A DNA stretch of 64,000 nucleotides from Pseudomonas sp. PSKL.D1 (lineage in GTDB: Bacteria; Pseudomonadota; Gammaproteobacteria; Pseudomonadales; Pseudomonadaceae). The notes below the pieces were generated by a model, which was not told the origin of the DNA, did no database searches, and saw only the letters and a list, made by a program, of their open reading frames with translations. Numbering within the stretch: the stretch's first letter is position 1; the number at the start of each line of letters is the position of its first letter. Position numbers and translations under genes: made by a program. This document shows positions 58,598-64,000 of the stretch, piece after piece. The DNA lies in the NCBI RefSeq assembly GCF_028898945.1, contig NZ_CP118607.1:5690001-5754000 (forward strand), in the 5' to 3' direction.

Positions 58598-60265
58598 CTA
58601 CAGGGCTTCGGCCAGCCTGCGCCCGGATGCCTGCATCAGGTAGTCCATCAACTCCCCCACCGGCAGGGGTTTGCTGACCAGGAACCCCTGCACCTGATCA
58701 CACCCGAATTCGCGCAGCAAAGCCATCTGCTCATGGCTCTCTACGCCTTCGGCCACCACCTCAAGGTTGAGGTTGTGCGCCAGATTGATCATCGCGTGCA
58801 CCAATTTACGGTTCTCTTCACGCATCTCCATTTCGGCAACGAAGCTGCGGTCTACCTTGAGCAACGTGATCGGCAGGCTGTTCAGGTGCACGAACGACGA
58901 AAAGCCAGTGCCGAAATCATCCAGCGAGAAACGCACGCCCAAGCGCCCGAGCGCATCCATGGTCTGGCGCACCAGTTCGTTGCGGCGCATCACTGCCGTT
59001 TCCGTCAGTTCGAACTCCAGCCAGCGGGCGTCCACGCCATGCTCGATGATCAAACGGCTCAAGGTGGCCAACAGTTGGCTGTCCTGAAACTGGCGGAAGC
59101 TCAGGTTTACCGCCATGTGCAAGGGCGCCAACCCACTTTCGCGCAACGCCTGCATGTCACGCAGAGCGCGGGAAATAACCCAGTAGCCCAGCGGCACAAT
59201 CAACCCACTCTGTTCGGCCAACGGCACGAACTCGCTGGGCGGCAGCAGGCCGCGCTCGGCATGCCGCCAGCGCACCAAGGCCTCCAGGCCAACAATGCGG
59301 CCATCGGCCAGATTCAACCGTGGCTGGTAGTGCAACTCCAGCTCGTCACGACGCAGCGCCCGGCGTAGCTCACCCTCCAGGTCGGCCAAACTACGGGCAT
59401 TGCGGTTGATGCGCTCGTTGAAGACATGAAAGGTGCAGCCCTGGCTGCTCTTGGCCTGGCGCATGGCGATGTGTGCATGCCACATCAATGGGTCGGCACC
59501 GCTCTGGGCGCGGGCATGGGCCAGGCCCAGGCTGCAACCGAGCAGCAGGCTTTCGCCGTCTATCCAGTAGGGCTCGGCCAAGGCTTCGACGATGCGCTCG
59601 GCTATCCACTCGGCGCGGTTGGGGTCGCGCCGGGTATCAATCAGCAAGGCAAATTCGTCACTGCCCAGGCGCGCCAGCTGATCACCCGCCTCCAGTTGCT
59701 GCTTTAGGCGCGATACCACCTGCAGAATAAGCCGATCACCACCCTGATGGCCCAAGGCGTCGTTAACGTGGCGGAAGTTGTCCAGGTCCAGATGGCCGAG
59801 TGCTACTCCACGGCCTTCATGTTCGGCAAGGCGTGCGGTCAGCAGTGCCTGAAAGCCCTGACGATTGGCGATGCCAGTCAGTGGGTCTTGCTCGGCCAGG
59901 CGCTGCAAGGTCGCAACCAGCACGCCACGCTCACGCACATGGCGCAGCGAGCGGCGCAACGAATCAGCATTGAGTTGGCTGCGTACCAGCCAGTCGCTCA
60001 CGCCAGTCGGCGGCGCCGTGGGTTCATCATCCAGCAGCAGGATGGTCGGCAACTCACAACGCCCAGGTGCCGGCTGCAGGGCCGGGGTTGCCAGCACCAC
60101 GGCCTGGCGGTCATGGCTGAACAGGCTGTCGACCGCAGCCCAGTTCGGCGCGGTCAGCAAAACCGCCGTGCCACCCAGCGGCATCAGGCATTCGCGCAAC
60201 AGGGCGGCCCATTCCGGCTCATCAGCCAACAACAGCAAACGCAATGGTTCGACAGGCGTGGACAA
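58598..60265 (-). CDS. GGDEF-EAL protein with receiver-like N-terminus
   Basis: The 555-residue protein has an N-terminal receiver-like domain (about 1-115) without a clear phosphoacceptor Asp, a GGDEF domain whose active-site motif reads LGSDEF, so the first two Gly are changed and cyclase activity is doubtful, and an EAL domain with GLEALVRW, LSFRQFQD, ELTETAVM, DDFGTGFSSF and EGVESHEQ intact, so it probably degrades c-di-GMP. A Fur-box-like palindrome lies about 60 nt upstream. It is divergent from rep, 295 nt apart. Confidence 0.92.
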   Translation of the reverse strand: MSTPVEPLRLLLLADEPEWAALLRECLMPLGGTAVLLTAPNWAAVDSLFSHDRQAVVLATPALQPAPGRCELPTILLLDDEPTAPPTGVSDWLVRSQLNADSLRRSLRHVRERGVLVATLQRLAEQDPLTGIANRQGFQALLTARLAEHEGRGVALGHLDLDNFRHVNDALGHQGGDRLILQVVSRLKQQLEAGDQLARLGSDEFALLIDTRRDPNRAEWIAERIVEALAEPYWIDGESLLLGCSLGLAHARAQSGADPLMWHAHIAMRQAKSSQGCTFHVFNERINRNARSLADLEGELRRALRRDELELHYQPRLNLADGRIVGLEALVRWRHAERGLLPPSEFVPLAEQSGLIVPLGYWVISRALRDMQALRESGLAPLHMAVNLSFRQFQDSQLLATLSRLIIEHGVDARWLEFELTETAVMRRNELVRQTMDALGRLGVRFSLDDFGTGFSSFVHLNSLPITLLKVDRSFVAEMEMREENRKLVHAMINLAHNLNLEVVAEGVESHEQMALLREFGCDQVQGFLVSKPLPVGELMDYLMQASGRRLAEAL

Positions 60266-60320
60266 GCGGGCTCCTTAGGCGTGGGCGGTCAAGCGAGAGG
60301 GGTCGGGTATGCTACTGCAT

Positions 60321-60342
60321 AAATGAAAATGATTTTCACTTT
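60321..60342 (-). promoter_or_regulatory. Candidate Fur box upstream of the GGDEF-EAL gene
   Basis: AAATGAAAATGATTTTCACT contains a perfect 7-1-7 dyad (TGAAAAT-G-ATTTTCA, 60324-60338) that fits the Fur consensus well. It is 59-77 nt upstream of the GGDEF-EAL start and 220 nt before rep. Functional role is inferred. Confidence 0.6.
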
Positions 60343-60560
60343 TAGGCATATCCTTGCCAACACCGCTTCCCGACGCATTTTGACGTGCATCCTGCGCGAA
60401 AGTCGCTCAACCGGCAATTACGATTTTTTCCGTGAATAGCATTAGCCTCACTAATGATAAAGACGGGTAAAAGTCTGACTCAAACGTCAGACGGTCGCGC
60501 CACAACACGCTCTTGCCTGTTAGAATGCGCGGCTATTTTCTGGTGACCCCGGTTTCTAGC

Positions 60561-62570
60561 ATGTCCCGACTCAACCCCAGGCAACAGGAAGCCCGTGATT
60601 ACGTCGGCGGCCCTCTTTTGGTGCTCGCTGGTGCAGGCTCTGGCAAGACCAGCGTAATCACCCGCAAGATTGCCCACCTCATCCAGAACTGCGGCATCCG
60701 TGCCCAGTACATCGTGGCGATGACCTTTACCAACAAGGCCGCCCGCGAGATGAAGGAGCGGGTGGCAACCCTGCTGCGCCCTGGGGAAGGCCGTGGCCTC
60801 ACAGTGTGCACATTCCACAACCTGGGCCTGAACATCATCCGCAAGGAGCACGAGCGCCTGGGCTACAAGCCGGGCTTCTCGATCTTCGACGAATCCGACA
60901 TCAAGGCGCTGCTGTCGGACATCATGCAGAAGGAATATTCCGGCGACGACGGCATCGACGAGATCAAGAACATGATCGGTGCCTGGAAAAACGACCTGAT
61001 CCTGCCCGCCGAAGCACTCGAAAAGGCGCGCAACCCCCGCGAACAGACGGCCGCCATCGTCTACACCCACTACCAGCGCACGCTCAAGGCGTTCAACGCG
61101 GTGGACTTCGACGACCTGATCCTGCTGCCGGTCAAGCTGTTTCAGGAGCACCCCGACGTGCTCGAACGCTGGCAGAACCGCGTGCGCTACCTGCTGGTGG
61201 ACGAATACCAGGACACCAACGCCAGCCAGTATCTGCTGGTGAAAATGCTGATTGGCATGCGCAACCAGTTCACCGTGGTAGGCGACGATGACCAGTCGAT
61301 CTACGCCTGGCGCGGCGCTCGGCCCGAAAACCTGATGCTGCTCAAAGAGGACTATCCCTCTTTGAAAGTGGTGATGCTGGAGCAGAACTACCGCTCCACC
61401 AGCCGCATTCTGCGCTGCGCCAACGTGCTGATCGCCAACAACCCGCACGATTTCGAGAAGCAGCTGTGGAGTGAGATGGGTGTTGGCGACGAGATTCGCG
61501 TCATACGCTGCAAGAACGAGGAAGCCGAGGCCGAACGCGTGGCCATGGAAATCCTCACCTTGCACTTGCGCACCAACCGCCCCTACAGCGATTTCGCCAT
61601 CCTTTACCGCGGCAACTACCAGGCCAAGCTGATCGAACTGAAACTGCAGCACCACCAGGTGCCGTACCGTCTATCGGGCGGTAACAGCTTCTTCGGCCGT
61701 CAGGAGGTGAAGGACCTGATGGCCTACCTGCGCCTACTGGTGAACCCGGACGATGACAACGCCTACTTGCGGGTGATCAACGTGCCACGCCGGGAAATCG
61801 GCTCGACCACGCTGGAAAAGCTCGGCAACTACGCCACCGAGCGCGGCATTTCGATGTACGCCGCCAGCGAAGAGCTGGGCCTTGGCGAGCATCTGGACGC
61901 CCGCTACACCGAACGCTTGCAGCGCTTCAAGCACTGGCTCGACGGCGTGCGCCACAAAGTGGCCCTGGAAGACCCGATTGCCGCGCTGCACGAGATGATC
62001 CGCGACATCGACTACGAAAACTGGATTCGCCAGCAAACCGCCAGCGACAAGGCTGCCGAGTTCCGCATCAGCAACGTCTGGTTCCTGGTCGAAGCGCTGA
62101 AGAACACCCTCGAAAAAGACGAAGAGGGTGACATGACCATCGAAGACGCCATCGGCAAGCTGGTGCTGCGCGACATGCTTGAGCGCCAGCAAGAAGAGGA
62201 AGAGAACGCCGAAGGTGTGCAGATGATGACCCTGCACGCTTCCAAGGGCCTGGAATTCCCTTACGTGTTCATCATGGGCATGGAGGAGGAAATCCTCCCC
62301 CACCGCTCGAGCATCGAGGCCGACACCATCGAAGAAGAACGCCGCCTGGCTTACGTGGGCATCACCCGAGCCCGCCAGACCCTGGCGTTCACCTTTGCGG
62401 CCAAGCGCAAGCAGTACGGCGAAATCATCGACTGCACGCCCAGCCGCTTCCTCGACGAACTGCCACCGGACGACCTGGCCTGGGAAGGCCTGGACGATGC
62501 ACCGGTCGAGGTGAAGGCCGCGCGCGGCAACAACGCGCTGGCCGATATCCGGGCAATGCTCAAACGCTGA
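60561..62570 (+). CDS. rep: Rep ATP-dependent DNA helicase
   Basis: Rep is a superfamily 1A 3'-5' helicase that aids replication fork progress and restart. The 669-residue protein has the SF1 motifs: Q-motif LNPRQQEA, motif I VLAGAGSGKTSVITRK, motif Ia MTFTNKAAREM, motif II LLVDEYQDTNASQY, motif III VVGDDDQSIYAWRGA, motif IV LEQNYRSTSRIL and motif VI YVGITRARQTLAFTFA. ATG 60561 (MSRLNPRQ) is the usual start; the upstream in-frame ATG 60513 is less likely. xpt follows after 63 nt. Confidence 0.95.
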   Translation: MSRLNPRQQEARDYVGGPLLVLAGAGSGKTSVITRKIAHLIQNCGIRAQYIVAMTFTNKAAREMKERVATLLRPGEGRGLTVCTFHNLGLNIIRKEHERLGYKPGFSIFDESDIKALLSDIMQKEYSGDDGIDEIKNMIGAWKNDLILPAEALEKARNPREQTAAIVYTHYQRTLKAFNAVDFDDLILLPVKLFQEHPDVLERWQNRVRYLLVDEYQDTNASQYLLVKMLIGMRNQFTVVGDDDQSIYAWRGARPENLMLLKEDYPSLKVVMLEQNYRSTSRILRCANVLIANNPHDFEKQLWSEMGVGDEIRVIRCKNEEAEAERVAMEILTLHLRTNRPYSDFAILYRGNYQAKLIELKLQHHQVPYRLSGGNSFFGRQEVKDLMAYLRLLVNPDDDNAYLRVINVPRREIGSTTLEKLGNYATERGISMYAASEELGLGEHLDARYTERLQRFKHWLDGVRHKVALEDPIAALHEMIRDIDYENWIRQQTASDKAAEFRISNVWFLVEALKNTLEKDEEGDMTIEDAIGKLVLRDMLERQQEEEENAEGVQMMTLHASKGLEFPYVFIMGMEEEILPHRSSIEADTIEEERRLAYVGITRARQTLAFTFAAKRKQYGEIIDCTPSRFLDELPPDDLAWEGLDDAPVEVKAARGNNALADIRAMLKR

Positions 62571-62588
62571 TCAACCATTACTCTTTAA

Positions 62589-63206
<618 letters not shown>

Positions 63207-63208
63207 TC

Positions 63209-63283
63209 GTAGCGCCTGCATCGCGGATAAATCCGCTCCTACACGGCCTCTGTAGGAGCGGATTTATCCGCGATGACCGCTAC
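63209..63283. repeat. Paired REP elements
   Basis: Inverted ATCGCGGATAAATCCGCTCCTACA units with a 7-nt loop sit between convergent xpt and the CoA-transferase gene; the right arm reaches the stop codon of the latter. Confidence 0.9.
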
Positions 63284-64000
63284 GCGGTCGCAGCAAGCCC
63301 CGCTAGCAAAAGCCGTCGGTACATTTCCTCTTTCAACCCCTGCGGATCACCAAGCCGCATCCGCGCCAAGTGCGCCTCATACCCTCCCGGCCCTGGCGCA
63401 TCGATTGCCGCCTTGCCTAATTCCAGCACCTCACTCAACCTGAACTTGCTCTTCAACCAGTTCAGCGCCCGCAGCAAATCACGCTCCTCTGGAGTGAAAT
63501 CGGTCCCAAGCGGATATTCCGGGAACAACCTCGAATGCCGGGCATGAATCGCCTCCAGCCGCTCGGGCGTGTTGTCTGCGTAACGCGCATCAAGCTCGAA
63601 GCCCTTGGCCAGTTTGCCAGCATCCTTTGCCTGCTCGATCAGCCCAGCCTGGAACCTTGAGTCGGTGATGGCGAGCAAGCGCGCAATCACTTCACTGTCA
63701 GTTTGCCCTCGCAAGTCAGCAATGCCGTATTCGGTCACCACGATATCGCGCAGGTGCCGGGGGATCGTGCAGTGGCCGTACTGCCAAAGCAGGTTTGAGC
63801 TCACTTCCCCACCGGCCTCGCGCCAACTGCGCAGCAACAGGATGGAACGCCCACCTTCCAATGCATGGCCCTGGGCAACGAAGTTGTATTGCCCGCCCAC
63901 GCCGCTGAGCACACGCCCGTCCTCCAGCTGGTCGGCCACCCCCGCACCCAGCAGGGTCATGCCGAAGGCCGTGTTGATGAAGCGTGCGTCGCGCCGCTGC
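63280..64000 (-). CDS. Acetyl-CoA hydrolase/transferase family protein (C-terminal part)
   Basis: The open frame continues to the window edge, giving 240 residues of the C-terminus. It has the CoA-transferase family I features FINTAFGMTLLGAGVADQLEDGRVLSGVGGQYNF (in part DGRVLSGVGGQYNF), VVTEYGIADLRGQTDSEVIARLLAI and a helical tail. Members swap CoA between acetate or propionate and succinate or hydrolyse acetyl-CoA. Which of these applies cannot be decided here; the N-terminal half with the catalytic Glu lies outside the window. Confidence 0.88.
   Translation of the reverse strand, partial: QRRDARFINTAFGMTLLGAGVADQLEDGRVLSGVGGQYNFVAQGHALEGGRSILLLRSWREAGGEVSSNLLWQYGHCTIPRHLRDIVVTEYGIADLRGQTDSEVIARLLAITDSRFQAGLIEQAKDAGKLAKGFELDARYADNTPERLEAIHARHSRLFPEYPLGTDFTPEERDLLRALNWLKSKFRLSEVLELGKAAIDAPGPGGYEAHLARMRLGDPQGLKEEMYRRLLLAGLAATA

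Overview
The window looks like chromosomal DNA of a Pseudomonas of the P. putida group. The evidence is high GC, many paired putida-type REP palindromes built on a GTAGGAGCGG-ATCCGC core, and a right-hand block (about 48.3-64 kb) whose gene order (amaA, amaB, LysR, hglS, later MATE, GGDEF-EAL, rep, xpt, CoA-transferase) matches what I remember of the P. putida KT2440 chromosome. There is no tRNA, rRNA, CRISPR array or complete insertion sequence that I can recognise.

Region 1 (1-19.6 kb) is part of a complete-looking second flagellar system: fliF (cut by the window edge), fliE, fliD-fliS-fliT, flhD-flhC, motA-motB, flhB-flhA, fliA, a UDP-sugar dehydrogenase, a giant multidomain glycosyltransferase, one short flagellin and a second stator pair. 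Its master regulator is FlhDC, the enterobacterial/beta-proteobacterial type, not the FleQ/sigma-54 hierarchy usual in Pseudomonas. Three transcription units (fliDST, motAB, fliC) carry near-identical sigma-28 boxes (TNAA, 16 nt, GCCGAT), which fits an FlhDC -> FliA -> late-gene cascade internal to the cluster. Ugd plus the TPR/OGT/methyltransferase protein beside the flagellin suggest dedicated flagellin glycosylation. FlhDC-controlled second flagella are known in some pseudomonads (for example P. fluorescens F113), so the system type is not new, but the glycosyltransferase architecture, the double stator set and the promoter set merit study.

Region 2 (19.6-36.6 kb) is mixed: comM, a small secreted DUF2790-type protein, an atypical Nramp-like transporter, a hipBA toxin-antitoxin pair, two small Pseudomonas-specific proteins, then a signalling module. 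The module has a receiver-only protein, a regulator with two different DNA-binding domains around one receiver, and, divergently, a 1679-residue pseudokinase-AAA-GAF-histidine kinase. After it come a YcaC-like hydrolase, two AraC-type regulators and a KefB/C-type cation/proton antiporter.

Region 3 (36.6-48.3 kb) holds an orphan phage-type nuclease-domain protein and a catabolic or detoxification block bracketed by two nearly identical YcaC-like hydrolases that share a duplicated promoter/operator: LysR, OprD porin, MFS transporter, TAT-exported amidohydrolase, alpha/beta hydrolase, ABM monooxygenase-like membrane protein. An MscS channel with a cyclic-nucleotide domain follows.

Region 4 (48.3-64 kb) is core metabolism: lysine catabolism through pipecolate and 2-aminoadipate (amaA, amaB, LysR, hglS), a Cache chemoreceptor, a LysR regulator, a MATE exporter, a GGDEF-EAL protein with a candidate Fur box, rep helicase, xpt, and the C-terminal part of an acetyl-CoA hydrolase/transferase.
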